Positions 1-7,950 of a stretch of DNA of 11,594 bases are shown in pieces. The DNA comes from Podochytrium sp. JEL0797. Its lineage: Eukaryota; Chytridiomycota; Chytridiomycetes; Chytridiales; Chytriomycetaceae. Location of the stretch: contig JADGJG010000865.1 of NCBI GenBank assembly GCA_027596195.1, positions 1-11,594 on the forward strand, in the 5' to 3' direction. The translations under genes were made by a program, and so were the position numbers. Under the pieces are notes generated by a model. That model had not been told where the DNA came from, ran no database searches, and was given only the letters and a program-made list of their open reading frames with translations. Within the stretch, counting starts at the first letter, position 1. The number at the start of each line of letters is the position of its first letter.

Positions 1-357
1 ATGAGCGACTTTTATATGCCCGAGTGACGAGCAGCCGAGATCCCAATCTTTCAGGAAAGGACCCTCGGTATTCTTGGGCAAGAGTGTAATAGTTGTGGTG
101 TTCTATCCTTCCACGTATCCCATGTGCCAACGTACTGCTCGGAAACGCGGCCACACGCTCATCTGTCGTGTACCTGAAAATCTCGTCCAATTTGATCTGG
201 TGCGCGTTGGCGACCTGGTGAATCCCAAGTATTCCGAATTGAATGGGTGCTTTTATTTTCTATGTAACGGACGCGAAAAGGTCGAGATACGTGTGACGGA
301 CAATTATGCCTTGGGGGTCAGCAATTCCTGGTGGGGATCTCGTCTGGTCAGAAATTG
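1..357 (+). pseudogene. MYND zinc-finger gene, broken copy 1 (left end outside window)
   Basis: This is a degenerate copy of the sequence at about 731-1010; the two align from the first base of the window, with shared blocks at 30-37, 84-108, 124-135 and 187-245. The finger starts with the C-x2-C of ECNSCGV (from 81), then about 47 nt is missing compared with copy 2, between 108 and 124. The loss removes the middle zinc ligands and shifts the frame. The end of the finger survives in another frame as CQRTARKRGHTLIC, with the last His and Cys. It is followed by LVQFDLVRV, which also occurs after the finger in copy 2. There is an early TGA at 28-30. MYND fingers usually bind proline-rich partner peptides, but this copy cannot make an intact finger. 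Whether more of the gene lies to the left cannot be seen. Confidence 0.6.
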
Positions 358-390
358 AGACCCTGTCGCAGCCGTCGGACCCCACCCTGA

Positions 391-1225
391 ATGTGGTTCA
401 TGATTCGACTCACGCTTCATCGTGCGCGGGTTGTAGCTGCTCGCGGCATCCTCTTCAACAATATGGAAACCTGGCGCAGCCCAGTTCCGCAAGACCATTC
501 TGCTCTGCGACTCTTTGACTCGGAACGAACTCGACGAGAAAATCATTGTAAGACGAGCTCGAGGTTCAGCTTGCTTCCGTCGAGGAATACTGGTTGCGCG
601 ACGATTCTCCGCTGGTTACGTCGAATTTAACGTACAACTCATGGGACTCGCTACTTATTTCTCGGAGGAGGAGATATCAAGGATCATGGCTCAACTCGAC
701 ATGCACTCGCAAGCACCAACTGCTTTCATTATGAGCTGCTCAATGTTTCCAGAGCGAAAAGCAGCCGAGTCCTCCACCTTTCAGAAAGTGGTCGATTACG
801 TTCCTGGACAGGAGTGTAATGGATGTGGTGTTCCATCCGGGAAGGAATTGAGACTCAAGAAGTGTCAGCAATGTCTCGGGCAATATTACTGCTCTCCAGA
901 GTGCCAACGCACTGCTTGGAAGCATGACCCCAAAATAGCCTAGTCCAATTCGATCTGGTCCATGTTCATGGCCTTACGAATCCCAAGTCTGCGATAAACG
1001 AATGGGAACATTTATGAGGTTCAAGAATTTGTGGCCAAGTGGATTGTTTCGCTAATTGGTGGTGGAAGAGAAGAAGCTGTTGTTGTGAAAGGGGCGAATG
1101 TCACGCGTTTCATTTGAAAGGAGGCGCGTTGGAGTTGGGAGGGAATCGATAGTGATTATGCCAAAGCAAGGATGGCTAATGGATGGATGTGAATAAATCG
1201 AATTTTGGTCTCATACAACACCGTC
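391..1225 (+). pseudogene. MYND zinc-finger gene, broken copy 2
   Basis: The longest intact piece from an ATG runs 641-943 (100 residues). It carries most of a MYND finger: CNGC, then CQQC, YYCSPEC and QRTAW. The expected last His-x3-Cys is absent. Compared with copy 1, a net 19 nt is missing around 915-935, giving a frameshift and a TAG at 941-943. The tail continues in another frame as SLVQFDLVHVHGLTNPK (about 937-987). It then shifts again to a segment reading WIVSLIGGGREEAVVVKG (about 1038-1095), which has an in-frame TGA where the related minus-strand fragment at 4378-4620 is open. Upstream, 391-640 holds protein-like pieces in several frames (for example ARVVAARGILFNNMETWRS), which looks like the eroded 5' part of the gene. 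Unrecognised introns could explain some of the breaks, but not the lost zinc ligands or the stop. The family's function is unknown; MYND domains are protein-interaction modules. Confidence 0.6.
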
Positions 1226-1690
1226 TTCAGCCGTGTGGAGTAATACATTGATTGTCTTTTTTCCGAATTCATTAGTTAGGGGCGCCGCACAGCTTGACCG
1301 CGGCTGGGATCACCGAATTCATTTGGTCCCGAACCCAATCACCATAGAGACGCATTTTCTCACGCACCAGACCCTGGTGCATTGGTTTCCCTTCCGTGAG
1401 TGGTTGGTGGAATGGCGTGAATAAATCGAACTTCGGGCTCTTAAAGTTCATCCTGAATCTTGTGGAGCGAAAAACAAAAATACCGCGGCGGTCTTCTGAC
1501 GGCTGACCTGCAAAAAACACACGCGACTCCACTTCTCCTTCATTAAACGCTTGCCTGCACAAATAGTTACAAACGGAGCCTACAATCAAGTGTCTACATA
1601 TACGGTTTGGAAAAAAGGGAAAAAACCAGGTGCCACGATTCACTTGGCCTGGGGGAGGTGCAAAAAAACTGTCTCCCCTCCACGCATCAA
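1226..1690. other. Non-coding gap with a repeat tail, upstream of SIL1
   Basis: No convincing gene. The sequence at 1417-1450 repeats the end of the preceding pseudogene: GTGAATAAATCGAA occurs at 1189-1202 and 1417-1430, each followed by a similar stretch. The last 150 nt or so should hold the SIL1 promoter and 5' leader, but no clear TATA box or other motif stands out. A minus-strand reading across 1272-1450 gives protein-like sequence of no recognised family. Confidence 0.5.
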
Positions 1691-2729
1691 ATGAAACTAA
1701 CACATATCTTGTGTCTCCTCGCCATCGCCCTCCCCACCCTCGCCACATCCACCCCCGTAGAGGCAGCAGTACCCGCAGACCTCCCCATCCAACAACAACC
1801 CATCGACTGTTCCCACGTGTTCATCCCCACGCGCGAGTGGAAACCCATCCATCCGGACGAATGTGTCCCTGCGGGTTTGCATCTGCGTATGAACTTTGAG
1901 ACGGGGGTGCGGGAGGGGAAGTTGCGGGACGAGGAGGAAGAGACGCGGACAGAGGTTGTGCTGGTGCAGCAGGAGGAGGAGGGGCTTGGTGTACCGCCGG
2001 CGGCGGCAGCGGGTGTTGGGCATGAGGAAGAAGAAGAGGAAGGGGTTGTGTATTTGCAGGAAGGATTGTCGGATGAAGGTGAGTGGGGCAGCCTGGGCGA
2101 TTGTTTGTTTTGAACTCCGACTATCATATACTTATCCCTCCACGCCAAACCCAGACCTCCTCCTCCACCTCTCCCACCTCGAAGACCAAGTCTCCCGCAT
2201 CGACGACGGCATCGCACTCATGGAATCCACACACGTGAAAGCGCGGCTCCTTGCTCTCCTCTCTTCCTCCCCAAACCCCCTTGTGCGAACACACGCGGCG
2301 AGGGTATACGCTGATGCTGTGAGCAACAACCTGTTGGCTCAGCAAGCTGCTTTATCCACGATGGACGTGATTCTTGGCGCGTTGGATGGCGAAACGAACC
2401 CGCAAACGAGGAAGAGTGTCGTGCATGCTGTTGCGAGCTTGGTGCGGGGTAACAAAGTATCATCCCGCGTGTTTTGGAAACACGGCGGGTTCAACACGTT
2501 GCGGAACGTATTCGGGAAAGGGGACCGGCGGATTCAGAACAAGGTCAAGGAGTTGGTGGTGGATTTGTTTGATGTGGATATGCTGGTGGACGGGAGTGGG
2601 AGGGATGAGGAAGGGTTGCAGTTGATGGTGGGAGCTGGGTTTTGTGGTGAGTTGGTGGTTGTGGAGGAGGATTTGTGTGAGGAGGCGAGGCGGGTGGTGA
2701 GTGAGAATGCTGGGCAGTCTGAATTATAG
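1691..2729 (+). CDS. SIL1: SIL1-like ER nucleotide exchange factor for Hsp70 (BiP/Kar2)
   Basis: The two exons, 1691-2078 and 2155-2729, flank a 76-nt intron (GTGAGT...CCCAG) and give 320 residues. SIL1 releases ADP from the ER-lumen Hsp70, so that it can rebind ATP and let go of its client. Residues 1-20 or so form a signal peptide (MKLTHILCLLAIALPTLA), as expected for an ER-lumen protein. A Glu-rich stretch (about 85-120) precedes a helical, armadillo-like region from about residue 130. Family-like segments include RIDDGIALM, ARVYADAVSNNLLAQQAAL and FWKHGGFNTLRNVFGKG. The protein is shorter than the human (461) and yeast (421) proteins. It ends in QSEL, which resembles but does not match the HDEL/KDEL retrieval signal. 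The ATG at 1691 is chosen because it places the signal peptide at the very N-terminus. Upstream in-frame sequence is not needed. The gene converges on BCS1. Confidence 0.82.
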
Positions 2730-2795
2730 GACTTTTGAATCGTTGGGTTAATGAATATAGTAAGGGCATCGTATAAGGGCTTATTATTTTATAAA
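2730..2795. other. 66-nt convergent gap between SIL1 and BCS1
   Basis: This AT-rich spacer separates the two stop codons. No perfect AATAAA is present for SIL1. On the minus strand, AAAATAATAAG lies just after the BCS1 stop and could serve as its poly(A) signal. With so little room, the two 3' UTRs probably overlap or run into the opposite coding region. Confidence 0.6.
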
Positions 2796-4265
2796 TCAAT
2801 CCACAATCGAATCCGAAAACACCTGCTTCGCATGCTCCACCGCCCCCTCCGCGCTCAACCGATACATGACAAAATGCCCCTGCAACGCCGCAGGACTCCA
2901 CCGCCTCCCATCCCCACCCTTCACGAGCTTCTCGACAAACTGATCCGCGAGTCCTTCCCTTCCAGGGTAAAACCGCAAAAACATGGCGCGCGTTTGCGTG
3001 GGAGTCGCGTTGTCGATTAGGATGCGCATGTCGGCGCGTCCGGGTCGGATGAGGGCTGGATCGAGGCGGGAGAGGTGGTTTGTGGTCATGAATACGATGC
3101 GTTCTTCGGAGGCGGCTACACCGTCGAGGGCGTTGAGGAGGCCTGAGAATGTGACCATGGATTGGAATCTGGAAAAACCAAGGTTGTTGGTTACCCCCCA
3201 CTCTCACGCATACAAAGACTCACCCTTCCTCCTTCGACTCCCGCTTCACAAACGCGGCATCGATATCCTCCAGCAACACCAAACTCCGCGGCGGCGCGTT
3301 CGTCAACAAATGCGCAAGCCGATCGTCCGTCATGCCGCGTTCACTGAGATTCAACACGCAGATATTGTAGTCAAAGTGTCCCGCGAGTGCCTGGATGAAC
3401 GATGTTTTGCCGGATCCGGGAGGTCCGTGGAGGAGATATCCGCGTCGGTACGGGATTCCTGAAGAGAACGTGTCAATTCCACCCCACCGCTTCCCACTAT
3501 AGTCCACACCAATCAACTCATCTCACCTCGCTCATGATACCAACTCCCATTCCCCAAAAACGACTCCACATCCTTCACAATCCGCTCCGCAACCCCTTCA
3601 TCGAGTACCACACTCTCAATTTCCCTGCGCCGCCTTGGAGCCCCAAACGGCCTCCATTCAGGCCCATACGACGTATAAATCACCGTCTTGCCTTCCTCTT
3701 CCGCCAACGCGGCCGCCTTTGCTTCCTCCAGAATGCGCAACAAAAGCCCTTTATCACGCACGAGCGCTGTAATCGTGACGGTTTCCCACGGGGTACCCGT
3801 TTGGAGGTTCAACATGCCGCGTTCTCTTGCTCGTTGGATGTGCAACCACGCGTTGTCGACTTTCATAAAGTGACTCCCTGGGGCGGGAACAAGTGTAAAA
3901 CTGGCCAATGAACTTCCCGTATCGCGGCGAGTGAAGGCTGTTTCGACCGAGAGTTGGTTGTTGGTGAGTAGTTGCGCGAGGAAGCCTTTCGGGTTCGATT
4001 TGGCTGGTGTATTGAGGGCGGCCCATTTGAGGAACCAGGAGTAGGCGGGGTCTTTGGAGGGGATTTCGATTTCGATGAGGAAGCGGCGGTGGGCGAATTG
4101 GAGGAGGTGGGTGCTGGAGGAGCGGAGGACGGTGAGTCCAGCGGTGATGCCGATGAGACCGGCTCTGGTTTGAAAGTGGTGTGAGGAGGTTGGATCGGTT
4201 GATCAGGTGTTGTTTAGTGGTTACCCTGCTGAGAAGTATGGGTTGGTAGCAAGGAATGCCTCCAT
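2796..4265 (-). CDS. BCS1: Mitochondrial chaperone BCS1 (AAA ATPase)
   Basis: The four exons are 4265-4225, 4164-3527, 3458-3224 and 3168-2796. Introns of 60, 68 and 55 nt separate them (GTAACC, GTGAGA and GTGAGT donors; all acceptors AG). They join in frame to 428 residues; human BCS1L has 419. BCS1 is an inner-membrane AAA ATPase that moves the folded Rieske iron-sulfur protein across the membrane into complex III. The tiny first exon encodes [14 protein letters not shown] and runs into [14 protein letters not shown], the single membrane segment. The BCS1-specific N-domain follows ([40 protein letters not shown]). The AAA domain has Walker A GPPGSGKT at 238-245 and Walker B LVLLEDID at 286-293. 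It also has [13 protein letters not shown] and the second region of homology [17 protein letters not shown]. There is no cleavable presequence, as is usual for this family. The start rests on the NPYFSAG match and exact splice phase. It faces CWC15 head to head. Confidence 0.95.
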
Positions 4266-4834
4266 TTCGCTTCGTCGAAGGCTTGAGGATTTGTTTTGAC
4301 GGAATTCGAGAAAAAAAGCGAAACTCCCCCTTCCCTTCTACTGTTTCAGGAGATTGTGAGAACTCAGAACGAGACGATAAATTCGATTTATTCATGTCCT
4401 TCCCCTGCCGCCATCCTTGCCGAAGCATATCTGCTCTCAAGTCAATTGCCTCCCAATTCCAACGCTCCTCCTTCAATATGACACGCGTGACATTCACCCC
4501 TTTCACAACAACAGCTTCTTCTCTTCCCCCACCCAGAGGCGAAAGAATCCACTTGGCCCCTTCAGTACCGGTGTTCAGAGCAGCCGGTCCTTCAACCTCA
4601 TGAATTTCGCCATTCATATGCCGGCGTGAGTCGATGCAGCCAGGGCACGGTGGATCGTGGGAGGGTTGGGACTGTTCAGCACCGATTTCAGGAGATTTCA
4701 TCGTCATCGTAGAGGCCTTCTTCACGGCATCGAGACCCTCACGGAATTTGCTATCACGAAGAAGGCTAAAAATGAAAATTGGGTAGAAGATGGTGACTTC
4801 AAATTCCTGGTTTCGATAAAAAACATTTGGAATC
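4266..4834. promoter_or_regulatory. Shared upstream region of BCS1 and CWC15
   Basis: These 569 nt separate the two divergent start codons and must hold both promoters. Much of the middle (4378-4620) is a gene fragment, described separately. No TATA box or other known element is clear to the eye. The flank at 4620-4834 is also open on the minus strand (including IFYPIFIFSLLRDSKFREG), but it has no recognised similarity. Confidence 0.5.
4378..4620 (-). pseudogene. Fragment of the MYND-associated family between BCS1 and CWC15
   Basis: Read on the minus strand from 4620 down, this encodes NGEIHEVEG, WILSPLGGGREEAVVVKG, NVTRVILKEERWNWEAID and finally MNKSNL. The same segment follows the MYND finger in copy 2 at about 1002-1202. 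By eye about 120 nt align without gaps at roughly 85% nucleotide identity, including a 28-nt identical run (4501-4528 region). No MYND finger precedes it here, so it is a partial copy. Unlike copy 2 it has no stop within the segment, and the frame is open for several hundred nt on either side. A short expressed gene starting near 4836 cannot be excluded, but it would lie back to back with the CWC15 start and run into BCS1 in the wrong frame. A decayed insertion or duplication is the simpler reading. Confidence 0.5.
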
Positions 4835-5680
4835 ATGACGACCGCAGCCCGACCCACCTGGCTCCCCGCTGTTGGCGGAGGATCCCTGCGCGACACTGGC
4901 GGAGCGCCAACCATGCAGGTGTCGTCCAAGGCACTGACGGCCCACACGAGAGTGAAGCTGAGGTAGAAAGTGTTGAATTGTTGTTTCTATCATTGACATC
5001 TCTGTCTCTCCTCAGACAAAACGGACAAAACGCACCAGGCGAAATCCTCAGCCGTGCTGAGTTGAAGCGGAAGCTGTTTGAGGCAGAGTCGTCGGCGGCA
5101 GTGGCGGCAAGAGGGGGCGTGGTGGTCGATGGTGCGTAGTTTGCTTCCCGTCTCTCTCTCTTCACTCATCACCGCGAATCAGAACTCGAACTCGACGAAA
5201 AGCGGCTTCTCTTTGCAAATCTCGACAAGGACGACGACGTCGAAGACGAAGACGATGACGAAAACTCGGATGATTCCGACGATGATTCCGACGACGACGA
5301 GGCAGAATTAATGCGCGAACTCGAAAAGATCAAACGGGAAAGAGCGGACGAAAAGGCGCGAGTCGAGAGAGAAAAGCGCGAGGAGGAGGAAAAGGCGCGT
5401 GAGGACGCAATGTTGGCGGGGAATCCGTTGCTCAACAACGTGGCGGCTTCTAGTTCTACAGCAGTCACGGTGGCTGGTGGATTCGCCGTCAAGAGGCGGT
5501 GGGACGATGACGTGATTTTCAAGAACCAGGCGAGGGGCGTCGACGAGAGACCAAAGAAGCGTTTCATTAATGACTTGTTGAGATCCGATTTTCATCGCAA
5601 GTTCATGTCCAAGTGTGAGTGCTTTAATTGGTGTGTTTTTTTTTGCTGATTCTCGATTCGATCCTGCAGATGTGCGTTGA
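4835..5680 (+). CDS. CWC15: Spliceosome protein CWC15 (AD-002 family)
   Basis: The four exons are 4835-4962, 5016-5131, 5183-5614 and 5670-5680, with introns of 53, 51 and 55 nt. They join to 228 residues; human CWC15 has 229. The protein is a component of the Prp19/CDC5L-associated complex in the nucleus and helps build the active spliceosome. The N-terminus MTTAARPTW is the family signature and fixes the start. A disordered middle holds a Gln-Asn-rich patch, then an Asp/Glu run (about residues 98-125). A charged coiled coil ([20 protein letters not shown]) follows. The conserved C-terminus reads GNPLLNN, then [35 protein letters not shown] and RKFMSKYVR. The last four residues depend on a terminal 11-nt exon. 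Without that splice the frame would run on to a non-family tail. An AATAAA lies 70 nt after the stop. Confidence 0.95.
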
Positions 5681-5749
5681 CTGGGTCGCGTCCAAGCCGC
5701 AGTGCACATGCGTCCCTTCAGATTATTTCTATCGTTATTTGGTCTTTGC

Positions 5750-5755
5750 AATAAA
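5750..5755 (+). terminator. Poly(A) signal AATAAA of CWC15
   Basis: An exact AATAAA lies 70 nt downstream of the CWC15 stop codon on the coding strand, at a suitable distance for 3' end formation. The assignment is by position and motif only. Confidence 0.6.
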
Positions 5756-6735
5756 ACTCGAATTCATTCGACGCGATTATCCCTACGCATTACAGGAGTG
5801 GACTTGATCAGCGAACGCGTCGATTCCAAGCCCTTCCTATTCCCCCACACATCTCCTCCACTACTTAGATTATGTCCTTGTTGAACGGGTTTAAAACCAG
5901 AATATTTGTGGAATTATTTGCCAAATTACGCTGCAGCTATAGTGCACCAATGTGATGGAGAATGAGGCTGTCAAAAAAACCTTAATTGCTACAGTGCCGA
6001 TCCTCCCAGCTTGCACGCCCTTCGTTTGAACTACCTGGAATTTATGTAAAGCCGAATCCTCAATATTTTCCTCGCTTATCATTCCGGAAATCGAGGCCAT
6101 TTCGGTGTTTCTCTCACTGCAAGAGGCAAAGGAGCAAGACGACTTTGCCAGCTGGTCAAGCATAGTACTTAGTCCGTGTCCGGTTGGGGATTAATGTGGG
6201 ATCGCGAGCGCTCAAACGGTGACGGAGTGTTGGCGCCTTTAGTTCTGCGTTACATACTTGTGGCACCAGCGGCGGTACCTGGGGAAACGGGGTGAATAAA
6301 ATGAAATTAATTGGACTCACGAAGCGCTAAAGCGCTCTTTATTTCTATAACTTTTGTAGTGCCGCGCGTGGCATGCCGGAAGCGCCGTCGCCGGAATCAA
6401 CCGCCTTGTTTGGCAAGATTGCGATCCATTGGGTCCAGAGAGCAATGAGCCGTTGGGATCCGAGTTGGATTCTGATTTGAATGGATTGAAGCGCGTTTCT
6501 AAAGTTTTTTCTTCTTTCCTGACCCTTTCTTCTTTCCATGCTGATACGTGTTCATCAGGCACCACACCACACAATCATTTAAGCGTGTTTGCAATCAATG
6601 AGGTGGTTAATGTTTGGAGGAATGCGTAAAAAAGTAAATTTCGTTGGTGGGCGCGCACAAAAATCAAAAGGACTCTACTTTTTGTTTTATATGCATCCTC
6701 CAAATATTAAAATTCAAAGGGCTTTATACGGGGTT
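5756..6735. other. About 1 kb without a recognisable gene
   Basis: Only short, low-quality open frames occur here. The longest is 90 codons on the minus strand (5891-6163); it has no recognised domain and ends in a hydrophobic run. No tRNA-like T-loop, long repeat or second copy of neighbouring sequence was seen. Small local symmetries exist, such as two AGCGCT palindromes two nt apart near 6324-6337. The region may be spacer with 3' flanks of both neighbours, since CWC15 ends into it from the left and the secreted-protein gene ends into it from the right. Confidence 0.5.
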
Positions 6736-6741
6736 TTTATT
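6736..6741 (-). terminator. Poly(A) signal AATAAA of the secreted-protein gene
   Basis: TTTATT on the plus strand is AATAAA on the minus strand. It lies 22 nt after the stop of the minus-strand gene 6764-7585. The truncated copy further right has the same signal in the matching place (8009-8014). Confidence 0.6.
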
Positions 6742-6763
6742 GCTTAAAAAAGGAAGAGGTGAT

Positions 6764-7585
6764 TCAACAGAGAAGAACGCCCAAAACAAGGCCGGCAATT
6801 GGCAAAGTGGCCGTCTGGAGGGACCCACTCGTCGTGCGAACACCAGCACTGCCTGAGCCAGAGCCTGAGCTTGTTCCAGTTCCACTCGAACTCGAATCCG
6901 AATAGAGACTGTCCCACGAAAGTCCATTGTCCGCGTCATCTGCCACCGAGAGGTCAGCAGCCTTTACGCCAAACGCGCCATTCGAAGCGTCTGTGGTGAT
7001 TCTGGCGGCATGCGCACCTCCAACGGCGGCCAACGAATCTCCCGCTTGCTCTCCAGCCTTGGCAACCTGGAAGACTTCTTCCGCCGCGTCTTCGATCAGA
7101 TTCAGCCAGCCACGACGTTGAATCGGGATACGTTTGCCAGTCGTGTCGACTTGATTGATGGTCCCGTTGGTGATACTGAAGGCGTTGAAATAGAGTCCCG
7201 CGACTTTGACGTAGTTTTGGAACCCAGCCCAATTTGTGAGAAGGAACAAGTCCACCGTGTCTTGATAATAGGGCGAGAACACGAGCGCAGAGCCTGTAGC
7301 CGCCTTGCACGAGATAATGCACACGGTTTGGCTAGAGCACCAGCAGTTCGCGGAGCTGTAGTAGTTTTTGCCGTCTGGGGTGATGAGAGCATCAATTGGA
7401 CTTTCTTGCTGAGCGACCATCACGATGGCGATTGAGCCGGAGGCGCCGACAACCTCGTAAGGAGTGATCCTGCCAAACGTCTTGCGCTCGACATCCACGA
7501 GATAGAGCGTGCTTGCAAAGACGCCTTGGATGGCAGCGAGGCCCGCGGCAAGGAAGAGTGCGAGGTAGGAGTGGTGGAGGAGCAT
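6764..7585 (-). CDS. Secreted, probably GPI-anchored protein of unknown function
   Basis: One exon encodes 273 residues. The frame can be extended upstream only from a TTG (7621). The first ATG, at 7585, puts the signal peptide (MLLHHSYLALFLAAGLAAIQ, cleavage probably after about residue 24) at the N-terminus, so it is preferred. The mature part has a four-Cys cluster at 81, 83, 89 and 93 (CWCSSQTVC then C), likely disulfide-bonded. It also has one N-glycosylation site (NGT at 140) and a basic site (KRIPIQRRG, about 151-159). A Ser/Gly/Thr-rich stretch (about 230-255) ends in the hydrophobic tail TATLPIAGLVLGVLLC, the layout of a GPI-attachment signal. Such proteins sit on the outer plasma membrane or cell wall. 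The domain is not recognised, so no function is proposed. The locus is partly duplicated to its right. Confidence 0.75.
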   Translation of the reverse strand: MLLHHSYLALFLAAGLAAIQGVFASTLYLVDVERKTFGRITPYEVVGASGSIAIVMVAQQESPIDALITPDGKNYYSSANCWCSSQTVCIISCKAATGSALVFSPYYQDTVDLFLLTNWAGFQNYVKVAGLYFNAFSITNGTINQVDTTGKRIPIQRRGWLNLIEDAAEEVFQVAKAGEQAGDSLAAVGGAHAARITTDASNGAFGVKAADLSVADDADNGLSWDSLYSDSSSSGTGTSSGSGSGSAGVRTTSGSLQTATLPIAGLVLGVLLC

Positions 7586-7950
7586 TGGGAACTGGGAACA
7601 GGTTTTGATTGATGGAAGCAAAAGAGGGAGGGGATCTGCCTTTTTGTTTCCATTTCGCCAAGCCGGACTGAAAAAAAATTCGATTTAAGATTGGGCTTGA
7701 ACTCAAAAATCGGTGTCTCTGACGCGTGGCGAAATGCAAGTGAAATGCGCGCCTGGATCAATGCAACATCGTGCTTGCGCCACATCCTTTCGCATAAAAT
7801 TTCGGTGCTTTCTCTCCCAAATTTGACATTAATTTGATCCCGGGTGCCTAACTCGTGGACTTGACGAAGCAAATGACAGCAAGTGACTCCCAGTTCTCTT
7901 TCTCCCTCGGCTAGCTCCTCATTCGATGGAAAGACGCGAGAGGACGAACA
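7586..7950 (-). promoter_or_regulatory. Upstream region of the secreted-protein gene, repeated to the right
   Basis: This holds the leader and promoter of the minus-strand gene. Blocks recur about 600 nt to the right. AGAGGGAGGGG-TCTGCCTTTTT is at 7624 and 8236. GGGCTTGAACTCAAAA at 7691 matches a similar block at 8289. CGGGTGCCT at 7844 recurs at 8439, and the ACAGCAA block at 7876 recurs at 8492. No TATA element was assigned with confidence. Confidence 0.5.

Noticed and set aside
1687..2217. A 176-codon minus-strand open frame opposite SIL1 exon 1
   Set aside because: Its Ser- and Gly-rich translation is the complement of the Glu-rich SIL1 exon and has no family features.
2545..3207. A 220-codon minus-strand open frame overlapping SIL1 and BCS1
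   Set aside because: It is a shadow of BCS1 exon 4 in another frame and runs through the SIL1 coding region; the translation is rich in Pro, His and Arg and shows no domain.
3754..4947. A 397-codon open frame on the minus strand spanning the BCS1-CWC15 gap
   Set aside because: Its left part lies in BCS1 exons 1 and 2 in the wrong frame and gives low-complexity Arg/Pro/His-rich sequence. Only the middle part (4378-4620) has support, as a gene fragment.
5891..6163. A 90-codon minus-strand open frame in the 1-kb gap
   Set aside because: No recognised domain, no clear start context, no repeat elsewhere in the window. Kept only as a remark in the gap entry.
6324..6337. Two AGCGCT palindromes two nt apart as a possible hairpin terminator
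   Set aside because: The stem is too short and eukaryotic genes do not end this way. It does not sit at the end of a gene.
7586..7621. Upstream extension of the secreted-protein gene to 7621
   Set aside because: It would start at TTG. The ATG at 7585 puts the signal peptide at the N-terminus and is the normal eukaryotic start.
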